From positions 1 through 9,214 of the forward strand of contig JAPVWE010000037.1 of assembly GCA_028572035.1 (NCBI GenBank): DNA of 9,214 nt, given 5' to 3'. Shown here one piece after another: positions 1-5,427 of this stretch. The translations under genes were made by a program, and so were the position numbers. This stretch comes from Desulfobacteraceae bacterium (GTDB lineage: Bacteria > Desulfobacterota > DSM-4660 > Desulfatiglandales > B25-G16). The stretch's first letter is position 1. Each line of letters begins with the position of its first letter. Below the pieces are notes generated by a model. That model worked only from the letters and a program-made list of their open reading frames with translations, made no database searches and was not told where the DNA came from.

Positions 1-1
1 C

Positions 2-190
2 TTTGATGCGGGAAATGTCTTTACCAAGGATGAGGACTATACCTTTGATGGAATCAGGCGAGGTGCGGGGGCAGGGATACGGTGGTATTCACCGGTAGGA
101 CCTCTCCGTTTGGAATGGGCGAAAATTCTTGACCGGAAGCCCGGTGAGCCATCAAGCAACTGGGAGTTTACTATCGGATCACCATTTTAG
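2..190 (+). CDS. bamA: Outer membrane protein assembly factor BamA, C-terminal end (5' truncated by window)
   Basis: Only the last 62 codons are inside the window, read in the frame starting at base 2 and ending at TAG 188-190. The peptide begins FDAGNVF, contains GIRWYSPVGPLRLEW and ends WEFTIGSPF. This is the characteristic final part of the BamA/Omp85 16-stranded barrel: the FDAGNVF strand, the SPVGPLRLEWA strand, and a last strand ending in Phe, the C-terminal recognition signal for the BAM machinery. BamA sits in the outer membrane and inserts beta-barrel proteins. Position directly upstream of ompH/skp and lpxD is the classic arrangement. The POTRA domains and most of the barrel lie outside the window, so completeness cannot be judged. 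Confidence 0.93.
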   Translation, partial: FDAGNVFTKDEDYTFDGIRRGAGAGIRWYSPVGPLRLEWAKILDRKPGEPSSNWEFTIGSPF

Positions 191-272
191 GGTGGTTGAC
201 AGGGTAACGTCAAAGTCCAGGGTATGGGTATCTTTTTTTTGTTATGCTCTATAACATGGGCCTGTACTGAGT

Positions 273-344
273 CGTTTCAAAATGGTTTATTGCGCCATAA
301 TCCTTAGAATCATGCACTCCATCTATATAAACCATTTTGAAACG
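273..344. repeat. Nested 18-bp perfect inverted repeat
   Basis: CGTTTCAAAATGGTTTAT at 273-290 is the exact reverse complement of 327-344, separated by 36 bases. Transcribed, it would form an 18-bp AU-rich stem with a large loop. It lies fully inside the 220-528 interval, giving a repeat within a repeat. It could be the ends of a tiny 72-base element inserted into a larger one, or the core stem of a structured element. There is no T tract directly after the right arm, so it does not look like an intrinsic terminator. Confidence 0.6.
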
Positions 345-370
345 CCCACTAATCTAAACTATGTGAGGCC

Positions 371-410
371 CGCCCTCCCCGTCCCGAGACCGGGACGGGA
401 TCGGGAGGCG
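371..410. repeat. GC-rich palindrome
   Basis: CCCGTCCCG (378-386) pairs perfectly with CGGGACGGG (391-399) around the tetraloop AGAC. The flanks CGCCCTCC on the left and GGGAGGCG on the right extend the symmetry imperfectly. This is an abrupt GC-rich island in AT-rich surroundings. Its CCCGCC-type opening resembles the palindrome at 4456-4488 and the sequence at the right edge of the window (9200-9214), suggesting a dispersed GC-rich palindromic repeat class. Confidence 0.55.
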
Positions 411-471
411 CGAAGTCTCTGGAATATCATATGATCACTATATTATTTCTCAGCTGAATTCTACCTACTCA

Positions 472-485
472 TGGCTTATAAGCCA
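472..485. repeat. 14-bp perfect palindrome
   Basis: TGGCTTATAAGCCA is fully self-complementary. It lies just inside the right arm of the 220-528 interval. It could be a dimeric protein binding site or part of the element's own structure; the sequence does not distinguish these. Confidence 0.4.
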
Positions 486-585
486 GGTCTGGGCCAGGGG
501 CATAATCAAAAAAAAGATACCCATACCCACCAATAAGCTTAAAAGTCAATAGATTAGGTTTGACTATGACGTGGCCCTGGGGTGG

Positions 586-615
586 TTGACTAATAAAGGA
601 AAAATAAGGTACTAT
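586..615 (+). promoter_or_regulatory. Candidate sigma-70 type promoter for the ompH-lpx operon
   Basis: TTGACT at 586-591 matches five of six bases of the -35 consensus. TACTAT at 610-615 matches four of six of the -10 consensus. The spacer is 18 bases. Transcription would begin near 622, leaving about 80 bases of leader that includes a small GGGC/GCCC hairpin (637-647). The -35 lies in the second copy of an 11-bp direct repeat whose first copy overlaps the bamA stop codon. Read-through from bamA remains possible. Confidence 0.4.
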
Positions 616-701
616 GCAAACCTAATTCGAAGTCAGGGGCTTCGCCCAACTGGACTATTGGAGCCCAACAAAAAACAATTACACTAAGCAGGGGGTCAGG
701 A

Positions 702-1238
702 ATGAAGAAGGGTTTCTTGTTTTCAGCTATTATTATTGTAATCCTATTAACTCATAATGTAGCTTTGGGTGAAGATCTTATCAAGGTTGGTTTAATCGAT
801 ATTCAAAGATGTCTTGAGGAATCTAAGGAAGGGCAAAAGGTCCTTGGGGTTCTGAAGAAGAAAAAAGCTGTGCTCCAGAGGCAACTTGATACGAAACAAA
901 AGGAGCTTTTGGAGTTAAGGAAGGAATTAGAGAAACAGTCTATGATGTTGACTATGAATGCCCAACAAGATAAGAGGAGGATTATCGAGAGGAAGACCAG
1001 GGAGTTAGAATATTTTTTCAAGGATTTAAACGAAGATATGAGAAAGGCCCAGGAAAAAGAAAAAAAAAGGATGCTTAAACAATTAGGTAAGGTTATCGAA
1101 AAGATAGGGTCCGATGAAAACTTCACCTTGATAATTGAGAAGAGGGCAGGTGGTGTTCTGTATTGGGCTGACTCAATCGACATCACTGAAAAGGTTATCA
1201 GGGCCTATGAACAGATGAAAGAGGAAGGTAAAGAATAG
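702..1238 (+). CDS. ompH: OmpH/Skp family periplasmic chaperone
   Basis: The 178-residue protein has a clear signal peptide: MKKG, a hydrophobic core (FLFSAIIIVILL) and a likely cleavage after ALG near residue 23. Mature sequence starts with IKVGLIDIQRCLEES, the conserved beta-strand of Skp/OmpH proteins (typically KIGYVDxQR). Residues about 45-130 are highly charged, Lys/Glu-rich and heptad-like, giving the long coiled-coil arms that clasp unfolded outer-membrane proteins. The C-terminal part (LIIEKRAGGVLYWADSIDITEKVI) matches the family's end, where ITxKVI is typical. Length is normal for the family. The ATG at 702 is preceded by GGGGG and AGGA. It follows bamA and ends 10 bases before lpxD, the usual neighbours. 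Role by family: a trimeric holdase in the periplasm delivering barrels to BamA. Confidence 0.9.
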   Translation: MKKGFLFSAIIIVILLTHNVALGEDLIKVGLIDIQRCLEESKEGQKVLGVLKKKKAVLQRQLDTKQKELLELRKELEKQSMMLTMNAQQDKRRIIERKTRELEYFFKDLNEDMRKAQEKEKKRMLKQLGKVIEKIGSDENFTLIIEKRAGGVLYWADSIDITEKVIRAYEQMKEEGKE

Positions 1239-1248
1239 GTTAGTAGCA

Positions 1249-2283
1249 TTGGAGCTGACTCTTAGGTATATAGCTGAATCAATAGGTGACCCTGTTATAG
1301 GTGATGATCAGGTATTAATAAGAGGGATCAATTCCCTCCTTTTGGCTGAGAAGGGAGAAATATCCTTTTTGGCAGACCCACGCCTAAAGGATCAGATCAA
1401 GGGAACAAAGGCATCGGCCGTTATTGTAAAGGAACTCACCAATCTTTATCAAGGCCCACAACTGATATCCCCCAATCCCTACCTTACTTACGCCAGAGTG
1501 GCGACCATATTTGCTCCCCCCGCTCCTCGCTTCCCGGGAATAAGTGAAAAAGCCATAATTGGAGAAGGAACTCACCTGGGAAAAGATGTATCCATCTATC
1601 CCTTTGTTTATGTTGGACAGGAGGCGGCAATAGGCAATAGAGTTATTCTTTTCCCAGGTGTCTATGTCGGCGACAGGGTCACGGTAGGGGATGGGAGTGT
1701 TGTCTATCCAAATGTAACAATAATGTCCGATAGTATAATAGGGAAAGAGGTAATTATTCATGCAGGGAGTGTCATAGGAAGTGATGGCTTTGGTTATGCC
1801 TGGGATGGTGATGTAAGCGTCAAGATTCCACAGACAGGGATTGTTCAGATAGAAGACAATGTGGAGATCGGGGCACAGAATGCCATCGACAGGGCCTCCC
1901 TTGGTAAGACATTGATACAGAAAGGTGTAAAGACCGATAACCTTGTTCAAATCAGCCATAATGTAGTTGTCGGTGAAAATACCATTATTATTGCCCAGGC
2001 GGGAATTGCAGGAAGCACCAGGATAGGAAGGAATGTCGTTATAGGACCACAGGTTGGTGTTTCTGATCACCTTGAGATAGGTGACCGGGTCATGGTAGTT
2101 GGAGGATCCGGTGTTGCCCAATCCATTTCGCCAGGAGAGGTTGTCTCAGGATTCCCAACAATGCCTCATCGCCTCTGGTTGAAAACCAGAGGGCACGTAC
2201 GGAGACTCCCCAAGTATTCCGAAAGGTTGAGGGAGTTAGAAGATAGGGTAAAGGAGCTGGAAGAAGAATTAAAAAGGGAGTAG
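1249..2283 (+). CDS. lpxD: UDP-3-O-(3-hydroxyacyl)glucosamine N-acyltransferase LpxD
   Basis: This enzyme transfers the second 3-hydroxyacyl chain from acyl-ACP to the 2-amino group of UDP-3-O-acylglucosamine, the third step of lipid A synthesis in the cytoplasm. Residues 1-100 are the uridine-binding domain (LTLRYIAESIGDPVIGDD at the start, ISFLADPRLK around 38-46). Residues about 100-300 are hexapeptide repeats of a left-handed beta-helix. H237 in QISHNVVVG aligns with the catalytic His of E. coli LpxD (H239). SDGFGYAWDG (178-187) is also typical. Residues 324-344 form a charged C-terminal helix. Length of 344 matches the family (about 340). The start is TTG at 1249, chosen because residue 1 is where homologues begin; the nearest upstream AGG (1237-1239) is weak. 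It lies 10 bases after ompH and 5 before fabZ. Confidence 0.96.
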   Translation: MELTLRYIAESIGDPVIGDDQVLIRGINSLLLAEKGEISFLADPRLKDQIKGTKASAVIVKELTNLYQGPQLISPNPYLTYARVATIFAPPAPRFPGISEKAIIGEGTHLGKDVSIYPFVYVGQEAAIGNRVILFPGVYVGDRVTVGDGSVVYPNVTIMSDSIIGKEVIIHAGSVIGSDGFGYAWDGDVSVKIPQTGIVQIEDNVEIGAQNAIDRASLGKTLIQKGVKTDNLVQISHNVVVGENTIIIAQAGIAGSTRIGRNVVIGPQVGVSDHLEIGDRVMVVGGSGVAQSISPGEVVSGFPTMPHRLWLKTRGHVRRLPKYSERLRELEDRVKELEEELKRE

Positions 2284-2288
2284 ATAGG

Positions 2289-2738
2289 ATGATGGATTTG
2301 CCCCTGACTCATAAGGACATTATAAAGATACTACCACACAGGCATCCATTCCTGTTTGTGGATATGATTACTGAACTTGAGTTGGGAGAAAGGATAGTAG
2401 GGATCAAGAATGTAACCATAAGTGAGCCGTTCTTCGAGGGTCATTTTCCGGGAAACCCAATTATGCCTGGCGTTTTGGTAATAGAGGCCATGGCTCAAGT
2501 GGGTGGAATACTTGCCAGATTGTCGGTACCGGAAAGTATGGGCATAGAGGGGGAAAGTGCCATATACTTTGTGGCCATGGACAAGGTAAAATTTCGGAGA
2601 CCGATAGTTCCTGGCGACCAGATCCTTTTTGAACTGATTCCTATGAGGAAAGGTAGCAGGATATGGAAAATGAAAGGCAAGGCAATGGTAAATAAGACAG
2701 TGGTGGCAGAAGCCGAGTTATTTGCTACAATAAGGTAA
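2289..2738 (+). CDS. fabZ: 3-hydroxyacyl-ACP dehydratase FabZ
   Basis: FabZ dehydrates 3-hydroxyacyl-ACP to trans-2-enoyl-ACP in type II fatty acid elongation. It competes with LpxA and LpxD for the same 3-hydroxyacyl-ACP pool, which explains its place in the lipid A operon. The hot-dog fold signature is complete: ILPHRHPFLFVD near residues 14-25, the active-site segment FEGHFPGNPIMPGVLVIEAMAQ with catalytic H52 and E66, and KFRRPIVPGDQ further on. Length of 149 residues equals the family norm. Two ATG codons are adjacent (2289 and 2292); the GGGAG at 2276-2280, inside the end of lpxD, is 8 bases before the first. It is separated by 5 bases from lpxD and 5 from lpxA, so translational coupling is likely. 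Confidence 0.97.
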   Translation: MMDLPLTHKDIIKILPHRHPFLFVDMITELELGERIVGIKNVTISEPFFEGHFPGNPIMPGVLVIEAMAQVGGILARLSVPESMGIEGESAIYFVAMDKVKFRRPIVPGDQILFELIPMRKGSRIWKMKGKAMVNKTVVAEAELFATIR

Positions 2739-2743
2739 GCGAA

Positions 2744-3523
2744 ATGGGAGTAGATATTCATCCATCTGCTGTTGTGTCCCCAAGGGCAAAGATAGGCGAG
2801 GGGGTCACAATCGGGCCATATTCAATCATAGGCGAAAAGGTAACAGTAGGAAGGGATACCATTATCGGTTCCCATGTGGTTATAGATGGGAGTACGGTGA
2901 TAGGGGAAAAAAACAGGATCTACCCTTTTGTCTCCATTGGTTTGCCTCCCCAGGATATTGGTTATGAGGGTGAGGATACCAGGGTTATTATTGGGGATGA
3001 AAATACAATCAGGGAGTTTGTAACCATTAATCGGGCTACGACCAAGCAGGATAGGGTCACAATAATCGGCAACGGCAGTTACCTTATGGCCTATGCCCAC
3101 ATAGCCCATGACTGTATTTTGGGTAATTCTGTTATTATGTCAAATGCTGCAACCCTGGGTGGTCATATAGAGATAGGCGATAAGGCTATCGTTGGGGGGC
3201 TGGTAGCCATACATCAGTTTGTCAGGATAGGAGCCTATGCATTTATCGGAGGAAAAACGGTCACGGGCAAGGATGTCCCGCCTTTCATGATGGCCTCCGG
3301 AGACAGGGCCAAATTGTATGGATTGAATACCAGAGGTCTTAAAAGGGAAGGATTTTCTCAAGAAAAGATCGATAACTTAAAGAAGGCCTATCAGATTATC
3401 TGGCGTGATCATCATCTGTTGCATGAGGCACTGGAAAGGGTAAGGAGAGAGATACCCCCTTTTGAGGAATTACAAATGTTGCTTGATTTTTTAGTCAGCT
3501 CCAAGAGGGGTGTTGTTAGGTAG
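2744..3523 (+). CDS. lpxA: UDP-N-acetylglucosamine O-acyltransferase LpxA
   Basis: LpxA performs the first step of lipid A synthesis, moving a 3-hydroxyacyl chain from ACP to the 3-position of UDP-GlcNAc. The 259 residues show hexapeptide repeats from residue 4 (IHPSAVVSPRAKIGEGVTIG) to about 185, then the helical C-terminal domain starting at about 190 (LYGLNTRGLKREGFS). H122 in AHIAHDC corresponds to the catalytic H125 of E. coli; H119, H141 and HQF (157-159) are also present. Gly170 aligns with Gly173 of E. coli, the residue at the floor of the acyl pocket, suggesting a long (C14-like) hydroxyacyl chain; that is inference from one position. AAGGT at 2732-2736, inside fabZ, is 8 bases before the ATG. 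The 3' end may overlap the lpxI reading frame. Confidence 0.96.
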   Translation: MGVDIHPSAVVSPRAKIGEGVTIGPYSIIGEKVTVGRDTIIGSHVVIDGSTVIGEKNRIYPFVSIGLPPQDIGYEGEDTRVIIGDENTIREFVTINRATTKQDRVTIIGNGSYLMAYAHIAHDCILGNSVIMSNAATLGGHIEIGDKAIVGGLVAIHQFVRIGAYAFIGGKTVTGKDVPPFMMASGDRAKLYGLNTRGLKREGFSQEKIDNLKKAYQIIWRDHHLLHEALERVRREIPPFEELQMLLDFLVSSKRGVVR

Positions 3524-4391
3524 GCAACGGACAACTAGTATGCAGGATGCAGTAAGGAGTATGCAGAAAAAAGCACCGAGCAGCGAGCAACTAGACAGAA
3601 TAGGGCTCATAGCAGGAAGTGGAGAGTTCCCCCTTTTGGTAGCCGACTCAGTCAAGAGAAGGGGACTAAAGGTAATTGCCGTGGCACATAGGGGGGAGAC
3701 TATGCATGAGCTGGCCAGTAAGGTTGATGAAATTACCTGGATAGGGCTTGGTCAATTTGGTCATCTGCTCAGTGCCTTCAAATCAAGGGGTGTACATCAT
3801 GTTCTAATGGCAGGTGCAATCACTAAGGTCAACATGTTTACCAATGTGAGGCCAGATCTAAGAGGGCTGACAGTCATGGAGAAATTGTCAGTTTTCCACG
3901 ATGACGACATCTTAAGGGCTGTGACTAGGGAGCTTGAAAAGGAGGGGATAACCGTTGTTGACTCCACTACGTACCTTCCAGAACTTCTTGCACCATCTGG
4001 CTGTCTTACCAAAAGAAGCCCGAGCAGGGAGGAGATGGAGGACATAGAGCTTGGCTGGATGGTAGCCAAAGAATTAGGTCACCTGGACATAGGGCATTGT
4101 GTTGTGGTCAGAAGAAAGACCGTCCTGGCAGTAGAGGCCATAGAGGGAAGTGATAAGACAATACTGAGGGGAGGGGAATTGGCCAAAGGAAATGCAGTGG
4201 TTGTCAAGGTTAGCAAGCCCAATCAGGATCTTCGGTTTGACCTGCCTGCGGTCGGCCTTAACACTGTTAAGGTTATGTCAACGGTTGGGGCATCTGTTTT
4301 GGCAATTGAAGCAGGCAAGTCCCTGATTTTTGACAAAGAGGAGATGATAGAATTAGCAAACAGTAGCGGCATTGCCATAGTGTCCAGATAA
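3510..4391 (+). CDS. lpxI: UDP-2,3-diacylglucosamine pyrophosphatase LpxI (DUF1009 family)
   Basis: LpxI cleaves UDP-2,3-diacylglucosamine to lipid X and UMP, replacing LpxH in many alpha- and deltaproteobacteria. Recognisable segments (numbering from 3510) are RIGLIAGSGEFPLL (30-43) at the start of the N-terminal domain, VLMAGAITKVNMF (98-110), and the C-terminal domain with AKGNAVVVKVSKPNQDLRFDLPAVGLNTV. D244 in RFDLP is probably equivalent to the catalytic Asp of Caulobacter LpxI. The start is unsettled: the coordinates give the longest frame from GTG 3510, overlapping lpxA by 14 bases. ATG 3540 and ATG 3561 are equally possible; AAGGAG (3554-3559) is only one base from the latter. Conserved sequence begins only at residue 30, and residues 5-29 are encoded by 7-base repeats (3523-3600), so the N-terminal extension is probably not functional family sequence. 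Confidence 0.92.
   Translation: MLLGRQRTTSMQDAVRSMQKKAPSSEQLDRIGLIAGSGEFPLLVADSVKRRGLKVIAVAHRGETMHELASKVDEITWIGLGQFGHLLSAFKSRGVHHVLMAGAITKVNMFTNVRPDLRGLTVMEKLSVFHDDDILRAVTRELEKEGITVVDSTTYLPELLAPSGCLTKRSPSREEMEDIELGWMVAKELGHLDIGHCVVVRRKTVLAVEAIEGSDKTILRGGELAKGNAVVVKVSKPNQDLRFDLPAVGLNTVKVMSTVGASVLAIEAGKSLIFDKEEMIELANSSGIAIVSR
3523..3600 (+). repeat. Imperfect 7-base tandem repeat array at the lpxA/lpxI junction
   Basis: From 3523 the sequence steps in units of seven: GGCAACG (3523), GACAACT (3530), AGTATGC (3537), AGGATGC (3544), AGTAAGG (3551), AGTATGC (3558). After an A-rich 8-base break it resumes with GCACCGA (3573), GCAGCGA (3580), GCAACTA (3587) and GACAGAA (3594). The same unit types occur at 4392-4454 and 6578-6655. 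The array contains two in-frame ATG codons for lpxI and one AAGGAG, so it lies across the translation start region. Confidence 0.75.
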
Positions 4392-4454
4392 AGCAGTAGG
4401 CAGTAAGGAGTAGGCAGTATGAAAGAACGGACAACGGACAACGGACAACGGACC
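4392..4454 (+). repeat. 7-base tandem repeat array at the lpxI/oxidoreductase junction
   Basis: Nine heptads run in unbroken register. AGCAGTA (4392), GGCAGTA (4399), AGGAGTA (4406) and GGCAGTA (4413) form one type. After TGAAAGA (4420) come three identical ACGGACA units (4427, 4434, 4441) and ACGGACC (4448). A further copy, GGCAACGGAC, appears at 4490-4499 after a GC-rich palindrome and is identical to 3523-3532. The array fills the intergenic space and the first 12 codons of the next gene. Confidence 0.85.
4405..4410 (+). promoter_or_regulatory. Ribosome binding site embedded in the heptad array
   Basis: AAGGAG is 8 bases before the ATG at 4419 and is a strong match to the anti-Shine-Dalgarno. 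It is made by a single-base variant unit (AGGAGTA instead of GGCAGTA) of the heptad array, and the ATG is formed across the next unit boundary. This decides the start of the oxidoreductase gene, since no other ATG, GTG or TTG in frame precedes the conserved Rossmann motif. Confidence 0.7.
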
Positions 4455-5426
4455 CGCCCGCCTCGCCTGAGCGAGAGCGATGGCGGGCAGGCAACGGACC
4501 AAAGATTAAGATTAGGCGTTGTTGGGGTAGGTTACTTGGGCGAGTTACATGCCCAGAAGTATGCCTCTATGGAAGATATCCGCCTGGTTGGGCTTGCCGA
4601 TATTGATTTTGAAAGGGCACAACAGGTAGCACGCAGGCACAATACGAAAGCCTATAAGAGTCACACTGAACTTCTTCCCAATGTGGATGGCCTCAGTCTG
4701 GCAGTTCCGACAGTATCCCACTTTGCAATTGGACATGATATTTTGACCCATGGTGTACATCTATTAGTTGAAAAACCCATCACCCTTAAACTAGAGGATG
4801 CAGATAGGCTGATACAAACGGCAGAGAGAAATAATACTATTTTGCAGATAGGGCATATAGAAAGGTTCAATCCTGCAGTAGTTGAGATGGAGTCACTGCT
4901 TTCCAGGCCTATTTTTATTGAATGTCACCGGCATAACTTTTTTACTGAGAGGAGCACAGATGTGGATGTGGTCTTGGACCTCATGATTCATGATCTGGAC
5001 ATTATCCTGCACCTCGTAGATTCGGAGATTAAGGAGATAGATGCCTTTGGAATGCCTGTTATGAGTGATAAGATAGATATTGCCAACGTTAGGATTATAT
5101 TTTCCAATGGTACTGTGGCAAATCTAACAGCAAGCCGGGTTTCAAATGAGTCTCTCAGAATGATTCGGATCTTCCAACCTGATACCTACATATCTGTTGA
5201 TTATGGGGAAAGAAGCATCAGTGTAACCCAGCTTAAGGGAGATGGGAAAGATAGAGAGGATAGTTTTCCTGATAGTGATCCCTTGGCCGATCAGATTAGG
5301 TCCTTTGTAGAGGCCATAAGAAAGGGGACAGAGCCCAAGGTTTCTGGAGTTGATGGAAAAAATGCCCTTGCCGTTGCCCTCTCTATCATCGACCAGATAA
5401 AAGAAAAAACAAAAGCACTATCCTGA
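4419..5426 (+). CDS. Gfo/Idh/MocA family NAD(P)-dependent oxidoreductase (lipid A operon type)
   Basis: Family members oxidise or reduce hydroxyl groups of sugars or sugar nucleotides using NAD(P). The Rossmann motif GVVGVGYLG is at residues 33-41. VEKP (117-120) carries the family's conserved Lys119, GHIERFNP (145-152) follows, and DLMIHDLDI (187-195) carries H191, the usual acid/base His position. The C-terminal domain occupies about 150-330. Core length is normal, but conserved sequence starts only at residue 30. Residues 1-29 are encoded by heptad repeats plus a GC-rich palindrome. The gene sits 27 bases after lpxI and one base before lpxB, a placement also known in Geobacter-type genomes. 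GnnA of Acidithiobacillus, which oxidises the 3-OH of UDP-GlcNAc, belongs to this family and maps near lpxA/lpxB, so a UDP-GlcNAc-type substrate is possible. No GnnB-like DegT aminotransferase is in view, so I give no symbol. Confidence 0.88.
   Translation: MKERTTDNGQRTRPPRLSESDGGQATDQRLRLGVVGVGYLGELHAQKYASMEDIRLVGLADIDFERAQQVARRHNTKAYKSHTELLPNVDGLSLAVPTVSHFAIGHDILTHGVHLLVEKPITLKLEDADRLIQTAERNNTILQIGHIERFNPAVVEMESLLSRPIFIECHRHNFFTERSTDVDVVLDLMIHDLDIILHLVDSEIKEIDAFGMPVMSDKIDIANVRIIFSNGTVANLTASRVSNESLRMIRIFQPDTYISVDYGERSISVTQLKGDGKDREDSFPDSDPLADQIRSFVEAIRKGTEPKVSGVDGKNALAVALSIIDQIKEKTKALS
4456..4488. repeat. GC-rich palindrome inside the oxidoreductase 5' coding end
   Basis: GCCCGCC (4456-4462) pairs exactly with GGCGGGC (4482-4488). 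Inside it, TCGC (4463-4466) pairs with GCGA (4477-4480), with T4481 bulged. The result is an 11-bp stem with a 10-base loop. TCGC can alternatively pair with GCGA at 4471-4474. It interrupts the heptad array (ACGGACC before, GGCAACGGACC after) and is translated as about 11 codons in the middle of the N-terminal extension. In-frame palindromes inside genes are known in Rickettsia (RPE); that is an analogy only. Confidence 0.7.
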
Positions 5427-5427
5427 A

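Larger units (their letters stand above)
220..528. repeat. MITE-like interval closed by long terminal inverted repeats
   Basis: Bases 220-240 (GGGTATGGGTATC followed by eight T) are the exact reverse complement of 508-528 (eight A followed by GATACCCATACCC): 21 of 21 bases. Allowing one single-base gap, the match continues inward, GTTATGC at 241-247 against GCATAATC at 500-507, so each arm is 28-29 bases. The interval is 309 bases, has no coding potential and carries nested palindromes, as small non-autonomous elements do. I see no clear target-site duplication immediately outside the arms (TCCA on the left, ACCA on the right), so an insertion origin is not proven. The alternative is a long structured RNA or cruciform. 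Confidence 0.5.
191..701. other. Non-coding gap between bamA and ompH, dense in inverted repeats
   Basis: I find no convincing protein or known RNA gene in these 511 bases. What is visible: an 11-bp direct repeat GGGTGGTTGAC (190-200 and 580-590); a 21-bp perfect inverted repeat closing 220-528; a nested 18-bp inverted repeat (273-290 / 327-344); a GC-rich hairpin (378-399); the perfect palindromes ATCATATGAT (426-435), TCAGCTGA (450-457) and TGGCTTATAAGCCA (472-485); a 10-bp inverted repeat ATTAGGTTTG (553-562) with CAAACCTAAT (617-626); and a small GGGC-TTC-GCCC hairpin (637-647). Such a gap is long for a normally compact bamA-ompH junction, so insertion of a small non-autonomous element is my inference. 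Confidence 0.7.

Noticed and set aside
196..240. Intrinsic terminator for bamA ending in the T8 run at 233-240
   Set aside because: The only local stem (TTGAC 196-200 with GTCAA 209-213) is weak and 19 bases away from the T run. The T8 is better explained as part of the long inverted repeat.
191..701. Known riboswitch or tRNA in the bamA-ompH gap
   Set aside because: I could not match any tRNA cloverleaf or recognised riboswitch core. The stems seen are simple palindromes.
803..1186. Minus-strand open frame opposite ompH
   Set aside because: The Ser/Phe-rich peptide is the antisense reading of a Lys/Glu-rich coiled coil, with no supporting start site or domain.
1384..2121. Long open frame on the minus strand (245 codons) opposite lpxD
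   Set aside because: It is fully inside lpxD, whose motifs and length are complete. The predicted peptide has no recognisable domain and is what a beta-helix hexapeptide gene would give in an antisense frame.
4392..4454. CRISPR-like array
   Set aside because: Units are 7 bases with no spacers, there are no Cas genes, and the array runs into coding sequence.
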